Shown piece by piece: positions 27,968 through 35,799 of a stretch of 42,788 nucleotides of DNA. A model generated the notes under the pieces. It was not told the origin of the DNA. It searched no databases and saw nothing but the letters and a program-made list of their open reading frames with translations. The number at the start of each line of letters is the position of its first letter. The stretch's first letter is position 1. The translations under genes and the position numbers were made by a program. Origin of the DNA: a virus; IMG/VR virus record IMGVR_UViG_3300044994_000363, positions 1 through 42,788 of that record; one strand, written 5' to 3'.

Positions 27968-28934
27968 AAAAACCGGAATTAGGTGAATTTAAACTTGTAT
28001 TGAAATTGGCAACATAACTCGGGCTGTTGGCATATAATGGGTACAAGGAAATGTTTTGGTGTAAATATTTTTTAAGCTCCGCAAAATCAGCATTTGCATG
28101 ACTTCTGCATTGAAGGATATATGACGAAATCCGGTTATCTTCAGCAGGCCTGGTAGCTTTGGTGGTTTGCGTGTTCTCTCCGCTGATACTCACCACGCCA
28201 TCCTGGTTAATAAAAAAAGAAAGCTCATTGGCAGCCATGCTCATAGCCATATTGGCCACCGCAGGACGTATCATCACCAACAAATTATTCACTTCGCTGT
28301 TGATAACACCGCTTGCCAATTCATTCTGAATTTGCTCCCATTGCGGGGCGCCCAAAATTGCAAGCAAAAAAGTACGTTCCACACGTTCTATCAAATGTGT
28401 AATCATGCTATATACATAATGAGGATAAGCAACTTTCACATACTTTTCAAGCTGATTGCCATTTGCAATTGTTTTTTTCAAATTGCTTGTTCGCTCGGGC
28501 GATGCAGAATATAGCGGATAGTCGGCAATATTCTTTTCCAAAAAATCCAACATGTTATTAAGTGCCGAAAGCCCTTCATGTAGGCAAGCAGTACGAATTT
28601 CGTCCACTTGCCACTGAAAGGCCGCTTTCATAGTCTCTGTTGTAGCAATTTGAATCCCGGCACTGGAAATCTTCACGTTTCCCCATGGAATCCAGCGCAA
28701 AAAGCTTAAAGGAACGATGGCTTCACACATCAATTCCCTTAAATTCTTTTGTTCAGGTGTTGCTGAGTTGGGCGTTTGCCATGCCACATCAATATCATTA
28801 TACTGATCCTGGCCCACAAGCTTCATGATCATGTTCACCTCCACTTGTTTCAGTGTTGGCTTCAAATCACCATAGCTGAAAGAGCTCATGATGGGCTTAA
28901 ACTTTTTTATCTCTTCTACTGTATTTAAAAGCAT
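27951..28934 (-). CDS. Virion protein of Bacteroidetes phage type (327 aa)
   Basis: The 327-residue protein is helical and contains two internal repeats. About residues 140-165 (NIADYPLYSASPERTSNLKK) and 295-320 (NISLYPLYANSPSYVANFNT) share 'N-I-x-x-Y-P-L-Y-x-x-S-P'. It resembles conserved proteins next to portal genes in Bacteroidetes phages (DUF6712-like, from memory). A head-completion or neck role is likely from its position directly after the portal gene. It overlaps the holin gene by 17 nt. Confidence 0.65.
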   Translation of the reverse strand: MLLNTVEEIKKFKPIMSSFSYGDLKPTLKQVEVNMIMKLVGQDQYNDIDVAWQTPNSATPEQKNLRELMCEAIVPLSFLRWIPWGNVKISSAGIQIATTETMKAAFQWQVDEIRTACLHEGLSALNNMLDFLEKNIADYPLYSASPERTSNLKKTIANGNQLEKYVKVAYPHYVYSMITHLIERVERTFLLAILGAPQWEQIQNELASGVINSEVNNLLVMIRPAVANMAMSMAANELSFFINQDGVVSISGENTQTTKATRPAEDNRISSYILQCRSHANADFAELKKYLHQNISLYPLYANSPSYVANFNTSLNSPNSGFYAALT

Positions 28935-28935
28935 A

Positions 28936-30270
28936 TCAAATACGATTATCGGGTGAAACTTGATTTTGAGTAGCCAAGAAATAGTTTCTGAACCACCAGG
29001 TCATTCTCGGATAGCGCTTTTTCCAACCATTAAAAGGATTAACCACAGCATTCAATGGTTCCAGAATGATATCCTGGTCAACTTTGGCATTTAATAAATA
29101 AATTTCGCGAGCCACACGTTTATCACTACCACTTCCAGCCGATTGAGAATTTCTTCCCGGGCCTTGTCCCACCAATGTAGGGTCAAGCCCAAAAGCCCTT
29201 AAAATGTGGGCCGAAGCCTCTTGGCTATCTTCAATATAAAGCCCGTCTTTAATCTTATCATCGATGGGTTCAATAATCCAACCGAAAACAGGTTTCTGAT
29301 TAATGGGATCATAAGTGTAATCACTCATGAAAGCATTCCCCGAATTTTTTTCACCTTTCATAAAATTGACAAATTGTGTCAACTTTTCTTTCTTCTTCTC
29401 AAGCTTCTGTTCCGGTGTTAAAGATAGCCAATCTTTATACAGCGATGGCCAGTAGCTATCAGGTATCTTGATGTGATACTTGATTGTCATCTGATTTTTC
29501 ATCAGCGATTTTTTAAACTCAGGAATTGCCCGGGCAATATCCAGCCAACCGCTCACACGCAATCCATTGTGTGTTGGTGTTTGATAATACACCGAATCAG
29601 GCGAAGGGAAACTGCTGTGATAAATAGCCTTTTGCCACTCCGATTTCTGTAGAGTTCCAGCGGGATCATAATATGGGTCAAGCAAGTTTACCTTAGGCAC
29701 ATTAGCCAATGGCGGCCTTTTCTCCCAATTTGCGCTGATATAGACATACGGAATACTGCCATCTTCCCTTTGTTTAGCCAAACGGCAAAAAGAAGCTTCC
29801 TGCACGGTAATTGTAGCAATTTTCGACTTATCGCCCGAAAGAATTAGCTCCGTAAAAACATTTTCAAACCAGTAAAAATCGCTGGCAGCTTCTCTCGAAA
29901 ACCTTCCCAATGCCGATTTAATGGCAAAATCTTCAATTTCAGCATCATAAAAAGGAATAAGTTTTTCACTTCCATCTTTGTCAAATTCCAGATTACCATA
30001 AATAATCCCACCACTAATCAAAGTCTTAATCTTCCAAGCAATCAGCGCTGGAATTTGATCGTCTTTTGCATAATCTTCCACCACCTCCTGGGGATATAAA
30101 TTATTACTACCCCAATACTCAATCACCTGGCTGCCGGTGCGTTTTTCTTTCACCGTTTTTGTAGGCTTTTGTGGCTTGCCTTTGTTGTCATTCATATACG
30201 CCACAGCGTTGAGCTCCGGTAAAAAAACCACATTGCCGTCAGCACTAAAAATTACATTTTCATTTGCCAT
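28936..30270 (-). CDS. Portal protein
   Basis: The 444-residue protein starts MANENVIFSADGNVVFLPEL and contains SNNLYPQEVVEDYAKDDQIP, a typical portal segment, followed by ALIAWKIKTLISGGIIYGN. The middle part has the stem-like alpha region and the C-terminal part HILRAFGLDPTLVGQG with a Gly/Ser/Asn run, also typical of portals. It would form the dodecameric gate through which DNA enters and leaves the capsid. It is separated from the terminase by the 30.6-34.1 kb accessory region, an unusual gap for these two genes. Confidence 0.85.
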   Translation of the reverse strand: MANENVIFSADGNVVFLPELNAVAYMNDNKGKPQKPTKTVKEKRTGSQVIEYWGSNNLYPQEVVEDYAKDDQIPALIAWKIKTLISGGIIYGNLEFDKDGSEKLIPFYDAEIEDFAIKSALGRFSREAASDFYWFENVFTELILSGDKSKIATITVQEASFCRLAKQREDGSIPYVYISANWEKRPPLANVPKVNLLDPYYDPAGTLQKSEWQKAIYHSSFPSPDSVYYQTPTHNGLRVSGWLDIARAIPEFKKSLMKNQMTIKYHIKIPDSYWPSLYKDWLSLTPEQKLEKKKEKLTQFVNFMKGEKNSGNAFMSDYTYDPINQKPVFGWIIEPIDDKIKDGLYIEDSQEASAHILRAFGLDPTLVGQGPGRNSQSAGSGSDKRVAREIYLLNAKVDQDIILEPLNAVVNPFNGWKKRYPRMTWWFRNYFLATQNQVSPDNRI

Positions 30271-30566
30271 CAGTAGAAAACTTTTTCATGATTAAACTCC
30301 ACAATAAGCCGCGGATGCACAGCATACACATGATTATCACTATCCAATTGCTTCACACCCATCGTGCCGTTAGCCTTCATATTATGCGAAAGCGAAACCC
30401 GCACACAATTTTGAAGCCTGATAATTTGGCCACCTTTATTCTTCTTCCGATTAAAAGTCACAAAAACCAAATCAAAAGGAACTAAACGCCCGTTCAGTTC
30501 TTTTTTTCTAGTGAGATCCATTGCTTCTTTCAGCGATATCATACGTCCAAAAGTAGTGTAGGCCAT
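30270..30566 (-). CDS. Small beta-rich protein before portal (98 aa)
   Basis: The frame is open to 30611, but the ATG at 30566 (MAYTTFGRMISLKEAMD) is preferred because it follows an AAGGA-type region and gives a soluble N-terminus. The protein is basic, with beta strands (RLVPFDLVFVTFNRKKNKGG) and VRVSLSHNMKANGTMGVKQL. Its stop overlaps the portal start by 1 nt. A TTTGGTGTCCTTTT motif lies just upstream. The function is unknown. Confidence 0.6.
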   Translation of the reverse strand: MAYTTFGRMISLKEAMDLTRKKELNGRLVPFDLVFVTFNRKKNKGGQIIRLQNCVRVSLSHNMKANGTMGVKQLDSDNHVYAVHPRLIVEFNHEKVFY

Positions 30567-30631
30567 TTCCAAAAAAAAGGACACCAAAAACATCCAAACG
30601 AACACTATCACAAAATCCTTATTTTTGTAAC

Positions 30632-30862
30632 ATGAGCAACAAAAAATACATAAACCTCATTAACCAAGACACCGATCAAATATTCGAAAGAATTCTCAGG
30701 CGTCGAGCTGTGCACCGGGAATTAGGCCCACCGTTCACACCACAAATAATAGGAAGCTACAGAAAGCAATTAAAAATGAAGAAAAAAATTCGATGGGAAA
30801 CAAAGGTCAGGGTATTACTCGCTTATGGCTACGTTCCCATGAACAAAATCAGATGGACTTGA
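30632..30862 (+). CDS. Small basic plus-strand protein (76 aa)
   Basis: The 76-residue protein starts MSNKKYINLINQDTDQIFER and is strongly basic (ILRRRAVHRELGPP, KQLKMKKKIRWETKVR). It is the only plus-strand gene in the 18-42 kb late region. A TATTTTTG box at 30620-30627 sits immediately before the start, which would give a near-leaderless transcript, but no -33 box is evident. It might be a DNA- or RNA-binding regulator. Its end meets the end of the convergent gene at 30849. Confidence 0.55.
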   Translation: MSNKKYINLINQDTDQIFERILRRRAVHRELGPPFTPQIIGSYRKQLKMKKKIRWETKVRVLLAYGYVPMNKIRWT

Positions 30863-31145
30863 AACACCATAACAAATTCAACTCAGCATCAGGATAAGAC
30901 TCAAAGCCCATATCTTTCAGGCATTGGTACACAAAATCCTCTGCATAGGTGCCGGGACAATGAAATTGAAGCTTTTCAAAAATTTCCACCGTCGAAAGCG
31001 TTATTTCAGCCTCAGCATATTGGCATGAGCGAAAGCCTTCAAACATTCTTTTAATTAAAAATTTTACTTCTTCTTCAATATCCATAAAAACCGCGCCTTT
31101 AGGCCTGCTTGATACAATTACAAATTGCCTTTTGGTAGTTTCCAC
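30849..31145 (-). CDS. Hypothetical protein (98 aa)
   Basis: The protein has 98 residues, starts METTKRQFVIVSSRPKGAVF and is acidic and helical in the middle (EEEVKFLIKRMFEGFRSCQY, TLSTVEIFEKLQFHCPGTYA). It has five Cys/His positions, without a clear metal-site spacing. Its gene lies after the first copy of the 93-bp repeat. No family was recognised. Confidence 0.6.
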   Translation of the reverse strand: METTKRQFVIVSSRPKGAVFMDIEEEVKFLIKRMFEGFRSCQYAEAEITLSTVEIFEKLQFHCPGTYAEDFVYQCLKDMGFESYPDAELNLLWCFKSI

Positions 31146-31236
31146 CCAATAGCCTTGGGCGCGGATTATTTTGTCCGAAAAAACATGAACTCTATCGTAA
31201 TTGTATCAAGCGGTTCAAAAATACAAAATAATTTAT

Positions 31237-31329
31237 GATGCACATCTCCCAATTTTTCGCAAGCGACACGCAGTTCGCTTGCGAAAAATTTTTTTACAAA
31301 AAAAGGGTAAGCGTTTACAAACGCTTACC
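31237..31329. repeat. 93-bp direct repeat with two palindromes, copy A
   Basis: This element contains a perfect 14-bp inverted repeat (TTTTTCGCAAGCGA with its complement, loop CACGCAGT) and then a second hairpin, GGGTAAGCGTTT/AAACGCTTACCC. Copy B at 32019-32110 is nearly identical; differences are a C/T, one A of a run, and two loop bases that keep the hairpin. The two copies flank the 178-residue gene and its promoter in direct orientation. Confidence 0.85.
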
Positions 31330-31330
31330 C
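31305..31330 (-). terminator. Intrinsic terminator of the 178-aa gene
   Basis: GGGTAAGCGTTT and AAACGCTTACCC form a 12-bp stem with a 2-nt gap. On the minus strand it is followed by a run of seven T, so it should end transcription of the gene whose stop is at 31354. It is part of repeat copy A. Confidence 0.85.
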
Positions 31331-31353
31331 TCTTCATTTCAATCACTTTTTAT

Positions 31354-31890
31354 TTATAATCGCTGGTACTTACTCAAATGCCCCCTCGGCGCTCCAACCA
31401 CAAATCGTCTTTCAGAAGTGATAAATTCATCGCTAATGGGCTTATCCAATGTAATTGTAGTTGCTGTAACACCATCACAATCATATTGGTGGGCAGAATA
31501 ACCAATTGTCATTGCCGGCAAATCCCAACTTCCCCAATTTTGTTCATTTAACCACTGAAGTAATAGCCTGACATTCTCAATCGTTGCAGGAATAGGACCA
31601 GCCTCAATCATTGCCATTAATTTAGCATTTTCAGCCTTTCTCTTTTCCGCCCTCTCAATAGCATAGGCTTCATTTTCCAGTTTCCTTTGCAATTTCAATT
31701 GTTTCTTTTCTTCCAGAAAAGCTTCAATAGATTCATACTCTTTGTAGCCATAAGGATCCTTATAGGCAGTTTTCTTCTCTAATTCGGCAGGTGTATATGG
31801 CACAAATTGACCTTGAATAATCTTGCCATAAATGCCATCAATGTTAGCAATGTCGCCTGATTTGCTTGTTTCTTTAATTTTAATTTTCAT
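31354..31890 (-). CDS. Moron-like hypothetical protein (178 aa)
   Basis: The 178-residue protein starts MKIKIKETSKSGDIANIDGI. It has a charged coiled coil in the middle (FLEEKKQLKLQRKLENEAYA, ERAEKRKAENAKLMAMIEAG) and a C-terminal domain with LLLQWLNEQNWGSWDLPAMT. It has its own strong promoter, a hairpin leader, its own terminator, and flanking 93-bp repeats, the features of a phage moron. The leader is shared with the 67-residue gene near the tracrRNA, so co-expression is expected. The function is not known. Confidence 0.7.
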   Translation of the reverse strand: MKIKIKETSKSGDIANIDGIYGKIIQGQFVPYTPAELEKKTAYKDPYGYKEYESIEAFLEEKKQLKLQRKLENEAYAIERAEKRKAENAKLMAMIEAGPIPATIENVRLLLQWLNEQNWGSWDLPAMTIGYSAHQYDCDGVTATTITLDKPISDEFITSERRFVVGAPRGHLSKYQRL

Positions 31891-31895
31891 TCTAT

Positions 31896-31996
31896 TTTGC
31901 CCTTTTTTTTGTTCTCGGTTGCGGGTCCGAGTTTTAAGTTATTGATTAAATACTTGACAAATATACGTGCCATTTTTGACACTACCAAATTTTTTT
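31896..31996 (-). promoter_or_regulatory. Duplicated 101-bp promoter and leader, copy 2
   Basis: The copy has TTTG (31989-31986), 20 nt, TATATTTG (31965-31958) on the minus strand, with the CTCGG/CCGAG leader hairpin and the same A-rich approach to the start codon. It differs from copy 1 (2329-2429) by about one base in 101. Identity stops at the run of T before the -33 box, where the tracrRNA promoter starts at the other locus. Confidence 0.85.
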
Positions 31997-32018
31997 TAAA
32001 AAAAATAAAAGCATTTCC

Positions 32019-32110
32019 GATGCACATCCCCCAATTTTTCGCAAGCGACACGCAGTTCGCTTGCGAAAAATTTTTTTACAAAAAAGGGTAAGCGTTTGTA
32101 AACGCTTACC
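32019..32110. repeat. 92-bp direct repeat with two palindromes, copy B
   Basis: This is the second copy of the element at 31237-31329, lying just upstream of the promoter of the 178-residue gene. Its GGTAAGCGTTT/AAACGCTTACC hairpin (32086-32110), followed on the minus strand by TTTTTT, ends transcription of the DUF932-like gene at 32134. The 14-bp palindrome is unchanged (32035-32048 with 32057-32070). Confidence 0.85.
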
Positions 32111-32133
32111 ATCTTCTGTTCAATCACTATATT

Positions 32134-32817
32134 TTAAACTTGCAAAATATAATTATGTAGCTGAATGTGTTTCTGCATGAGTTGTTTAGGTGTGCAAGTT
32201 TTAAGGGCTTCCGTACAATGATTATAAAAATCCCATTGGGTAGCCTCTTTAAAATGCTCACTAAAATACACCTCATTTTTCAGAATGCTTAACTGCGTAC
32301 TTGTCAAAATCCCATCTTCAATAAACATTCTTCCAGCAAGTTCAGCCATTTGGCGGCGGTCCATTGGTCGCAGCTTCATTTCTTCCACATCTTTAACGAT
32401 GTTTAAAAATTGCACTTCCGCACTTTCAACGACAGTATTAACTATGTCTTTCAATTCCTTAAAAACTCCGTTGGTATGCTTGCGCATCACCTTAATGTCA
32501 CCTTTAAACATCAAATTGCTGCACACGATAACAGTACTACCAGCACACAGCCCCACGGCTAAACTCTTGTCGTAGCTATTACGGAAGCCTATATTCATAT
32601 ACTGCCCATTTTCGGGGCTGCCTACTTCCCAAACGCTAAACATCTGCTGCCCGTTGTCGTTGGCGGTGAAGCGTTTTTTTTGAACGTCTAAATTTCTCTT
32701 GTCTAAAGCTTCGCTCAAAATATCTGTCAGCACGATGTGAGGCACGGGTGTATAACTCTGTGTTTTCAATGGTAATTCTACGGCATATAACGCCTGTTCA
32801 TCTAACAAATGTTTCAT
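32134..32817 (-). CDS. DUF932-like phage/plasmid protein
   Basis: The 227-residue protein resembles the DUF932 family of phage- and plasmid-encoded proteins. The core has FRNSYDKSLAVGLCAGSTVI followed by VCSNLMFKGDIKVMRKHTNG, and later RRQMAELAGRMFIEDGILTS. The molecular function is not established. Its length is shorter than full DUF932 proteins (usually about 300-400 residues), so it may have only the central domain. It is transcribed with the 67-residue gene 3 nt upstream and ends in repeat copy B. Confidence 0.75.
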   Translation of the reverse strand: MKHLLDEQALYAVELPLKTQSYTPVPHIVLTDILSEALDKRNLDVQKKRFTANDNGQQMFSVWEVGSPENGQYMNIGFRNSYDKSLAVGLCAGSTVIVCSNLMFKGDIKVMRKHTNGVFKELKDIVNTVVESAEVQFLNIVKDVEEMKLRPMDRRQMAELAGRMFIEDGILTSTQLSILKNEVYFSEHFKEATQWDFYNHCTEALKTCTPKQLMQKHIQLHNYILQV

Positions 32818-32820
32818 AAA

Positions 32821-33024
32821 TTAATGATTAAAATAGTTATTAACGAATTGAGTGTACTCGGCAGCGAACGCAGCCGGATTAGTATTTAAAAGTATTTGTG
32901 CAAAACCTTCAAAATAAAGGTCATTTAGGTAGTCCTCGAACGCATCAATGAAATTTATGCAATTAGATAAAATTTCATCTGTTGGGTCTGGTTCATCGCA
33001 AAAAGAAATAAATTTGTTCTCCAT
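32821..33024 (-). CDS. Small acidic protein (67 aa)
   Basis: The 67-residue protein is acidic with many aromatics: MENKFISFCDEPDPTDEILS, then FIDAFEDYLNDLYFEGFAQI. Negative charge and small size resemble DNA mimics or inhibitor proteins of phages, but this is only an impression. It lies 3 nt upstream of the DUF932-like gene in one operon and starts shortly after an intrinsic terminator. Confidence 0.6.
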   Translation of the reverse strand: MENKFISFCDEPDPTDEILSNCINFIDAFEDYLNDLYFEGFAQILLNTNPAAFAAEYTQFVNNYFNH

Positions 33025-33048
33025 AACAATACTAATTTAAAAGTTAGT

Positions 33049-33083
33049 AAAAAGGGGGTCAGGTTGCAGCCAGACCCCTTTTT
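33049..33083 (-). terminator. Intrinsic terminator
   Basis: AAAAAGGGGGTC and GACCCCTTTTT pair around a GC-rich loop. The minus-strand transcript ends in a run of T after GGGG. It ends the unit of the 151-residue gene, whose stop codon is 3 nt before it. Confidence 0.85.
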
Positions 33084-33086
33084 CAT

Positions 33087-33542
33087 TTAAAACTTAGCAG
33101 CCAGAATTTCAGCGTTAAGCAATTTAATCCTTTCCTCAAACTGCTCACAAAGGAAAGCTTTGCAGCGGCTAATTATTTCGGTGTTAGTCGTGCTAAAGGA
33201 AGAATCACCCTCAATGGTAATTACAGCCTTTTTTCCACTATCACCAAAACCCCAGCTTTGAAGTTCATCCAGTGCACTTTTAAGCCTTTCTAACTGCCTT
33301 GCCTTGTTGCTAATTTCGTCTACTATTTTAATGCGCTCATGCACTTTCATAGCGACCATCACAGAAGAATCTGCAAGAAGTTCATCAACCGCTTTTTGGG
33401 CTTCTGTTTCCATGATAGCATCATCCCCATTTTTGGGCGTTTCAGCTTCCACGATAGGATTTTGTTGATTTAACACCTCATTCGAGGCTGTTTCGATAGC
33501 ATTTTTTTCTGCAGTTGCTATTCTGCTTACTTTTTTGTTCAT
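33087..33542 (-). CDS. Hypothetical helical protein with own promoter (151 aa)
   Basis: The 151-residue protein has a basic start (MNKKVSRIATAEKNAIETAS), an acidic linker, and helices (MKVHERIKIVDEISNKARQL, LKSALDELQSWGFGD) followed by a beta section (AVITIEGDSSFSTTN). It is a monocistronic unit with a TATATTTG -7 box upstream and a terminator just after the stop, so it behaves as a moron. No family was recognised. Confidence 0.65.
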   Translation of the reverse strand: MNKKVSRIATAEKNAIETASNEVLNQQNPIVEAETPKNGDDAIMETEAQKAVDELLADSSVMVAMKVHERIKIVDEISNKARQLERLKSALDELQSWGFGDSGKKAVITIEGDSSFSTTNTEIISRCKAFLCEQFEERIKLLNAEILAAKF

Positions 33543-33590
33543 AATGAATTGATTTTGAGTTACTAAAGTAAGAAAACATTATTAAAATAC

Positions 33591-33598
33591 CAAATATA
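33591..33598 (-). promoter_or_regulatory. -7 box of the 151-aa gene
   Basis: On the minus strand the sequence is TATATTTG, a full match to the Bacteroidetes -7 element, 49 nt before the start codon at 33542. The upstream position where TTTG is expected reads TTTT, so the promoter is good but not perfect. Confidence 0.6.
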
Positions 33599-33750
33599 TA
33601 AGCACTTTTTTTAAAAAAAAAATGCATAAATATTTCATTAAGAGATTAGCATTTCTGTTGTACATTTTAAAAAATAACAGAATGTCAATTCGCACCACGC
33701 CCCGCCCTGTCCGTCCTGACAATTGATTTTTTTGCTTTTTTGAGATATGT

Positions 33751-34131
33751 GATAGGGGGGGGGAGCGGCTGCGCCGCCCCTACTGCCACTTAGCAGCCCC
33801 TATAGGGATGCTTAGAGGCAGTTGCATCATTACTTTACATTCCGCTTTATTAATGGATTGCAATTTTAAAATTGCCAACCAGATGATTGAGGAAGATAGA
33901 GACGTTGGCTAATTTATTTGTGTGCTTGTAAAACTATTTAGCAATTGAGTAGCCAGCTTGCGGCTTCAGTTGCTAAATTGTTTATCAAGATGGGATTTGC
34001 GATAGGGAAGAAATGGATTAGCCAATGTCGAAGATGACGAAAGAGTCAAGTTGGCAATTTTAAAATTGCAATTCATGTATGTGCGGTGCGATATGTGTAA
34101 TTATATCTTTGATTAATTACTCTTATCGCAC
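33751..34131. ncRNA. Highly structured intergenic region, candidate structured RNA or cis-acting site
   Basis: The 613-nt gap between the 151-residue gene and the terminase has no plausible gene but much structure. It holds a GC-rich hairpin (GCGGC-TGC-GCCGC, about 33765-33777), a 41-nt near-palindrome (33782-33822), and three nested inverted pairs. The outer pair is a perfect 22-bp repeat (33858-33879 with 34050-34071), itself centred on GCAATTTTAAAATTGC. The middle pair is GACGTTGGCTAAT/ATTAGCCAATGTC (33901-33913 with 34017-34029), and the inner one is ATTTAGCAA/TTGCTAAAT (33936-33978). A further two-part hairpin lies at 34086-34131. It could be a structured RNA, an origin, a packaging site, or a MITE-like insertion. 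Strand is undecided. Confidence 0.6.
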
Positions 34132-34155
34132 AAGTGCCTGCGGGCTGGATTAATA

Positions 34156-35799
34156 TTATATTGTAATTGTATCTAGATTTCCAATGCCATTATTTTGTAT
34201 ACGTGCTTTCATTCGTAGCTCTCCATATACTAATGTATCAAATGCATCGGTAACGTGGGTAGTTTCTTCTTGGTCAATAGCCTTATCCGTTTCTGCGGAT
34301 TTGTTTTTTTGAAAACCATTTTTCACTTGCTTAACGTCGGTATTTTCTAACGCTATAATTAAGCTTTCGCAGTTGCTTGCATTAATGGATATTTCGGGCA
34401 GTGCATTGTTGTTGTGAGCAAATAAGCCATTAATAAAATGATAACGGCTTTCGTGTGTTGCCGTTTGCCCTATATATAATTCGATAACATTCCATCCATT
34501 GGATTTTAATACTGAAATAACAACGTCTTTGAACACAACATTGCTAACTGCATTCTTTCCTTGAAGCGCAGTATGATCATAAATATATACCACAGTGTTG
34601 CTTGGGAATCCTCTGTAATAATTGCAAAATTCTTGCACAACATTCTCTAAAAGCAAAGGCCATTTAACATATAAATGATTAAGGATTTGCATTTTCTTTT
34701 GGAGCTGGCCTACTACAATATTGCAAATTGAAGAATTGTAATCGAGCCCAATTGACAGTGGCATATTGTAATTTAAGTCGCTATCTTTTTTCCATGGATC
34801 AGCGGCTTTCATTTCTTTGAGATTGAAGTTAAAACTATCGATATAGTCATAATCAATATATTCCGCTGTGTGTATGTCTCTGTTGAAAGAGCCATAAAAC
34901 CCACCTTCAATTTTTGGGCTTCTCATGTTAAGGATGCTGGTATAAAAAAGGTAATCGCTAAGTATCCGCTTTTGTTCTTTCACAAATCGAGGACCTAATG
35001 CACGTAAACACTCATCAACATCGGGCTCAGAATAATAAACTGAATCTCTGCGTAATTCCAATAGCTCATAATGGATCGGTTCCATTTTTGAAATGAGTGC
35101 TTTTTTGCGGGCAGCTGAATTTGTTGTGTAATATTTTTCTTCAAGTTTATTGAGTCTAGTTTGTAGATTAACAATTAAGGTAAGCTTTTCTAGGCTTAGG
35201 GATTCATTTTTCAATTCATGAATCCATTTTTGCTTAGGCCCTGTTGGTTGATCGGTTACGAACATTTGGTTATATAGCAAGGGATGGTCCCCTACATACT
35301 TTTCATAGCCTCTTAATGTTTGAGCAGCTTCGTTGTCAATTTGCTCTTTGTTGATGAGCTTGGCTTCATCTACAATCATCCAGCCGACAGACAATCCATT
35401 GCTTGTTCCTTTTCTATCCTGGCTCACCAGGTGAAAGCCGCATCCGGTTTTTGTACTCACAAAGTAATCCCATTTTCTAGGGTATATATAAGGCTTATCC
35501 CAATGATCGGGCGGTTTTTTGCCGATTACATAGTCTTTATCTTCAATCCATCCTAATCGCTGAAATCCTTCCAATACAGTAGGTAATGTTTTGGTGAGCA
35601 GGCTTATGTATGTTGGCGACTGAAATGTGCCGGGTACTCTTGGGAATAATTCAAAGTTCATGATTGCCCTAAATGCTAATAGTCCAGTAGACTTTCCCAT
35701 TCCTCGTGGCCATACATGATATTCGCGCTTAGCCATTACCATTTGACTAAGGGCTTGGAATTTATTAAAGGTAACAATATTTTCGTCTTTTAGATTCAT
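34156..35799 (-). CDS. terL: Terminase large subunit
   Basis: The 547-residue protein has the packaging ATPase and nuclease. Walker A is PRGMGKST at residues 31-38; Walker B is MIVDEA around 141-146. The RNase H-like nuclease has Asp353 (IGLDYNSS), Asp408 (YIYDHTALQG) and Asp518 (HVTDAFD). It cuts concatemers and drives DNA into the procapsid through the portal. The start overlaps the upstream gene by 4 nt. The long non-coding structured region directly follows its stop codon. Confidence 0.93.
   Translation of the reverse strand: MNLKDENIVTFNKFQALSQMVMAKREYHVWPRGMGKSTGLLAFRAIMNFELFPRVPGTFQSPTYISLLTKTLPTVLEGFQRLGWIEDKDYVIGKKPPDHWDKPYIYPRKWDYFVSTKTGCGFHLVSQDRKGTSNGLSVGWMIVDEAKLINKEQIDNEAAQTLRGYEKYVGDHPLLYNQMFVTDQPTGPKQKWIHELKNESLSLEKLTLIVNLQTRLNKLEEKYYTTNSAARKKALISKMEPIHYELLELRRDSVYYSEPDVDECLRALGPRFVKEQKRILSDYLFYTSILNMRSPKIEGGFYGSFNRDIHTAEYIDYDYIDSFNFNLKEMKAADPWKKDSDLNYNMPLSIGLDYNSSICNIVVGQLQKKMQILNHLYVKWPLLLENVVQEFCNYYRGFPSNTVVYIYDHTALQGKNAVSNVVFKDVVISVLKSNGWNVIELYIGQTATHESRYHFINGLFAHNNNALPEISINASNCESLIIALENTDVKQVKNGFQKNKSAETDKAIDQEETTHVTDAFDTLVYGELRMKARIQNNGIGNLDTITI

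Noticed and set aside
31253-31288. 36-nt palindromic element as a CRISPR repeat
   Set aside because: There are only two copies about 780 nt apart, each next to a terminator and with no pairing to the tracrRNA anti-repeat. It belongs to a direct-repeat pair around a moron gene.
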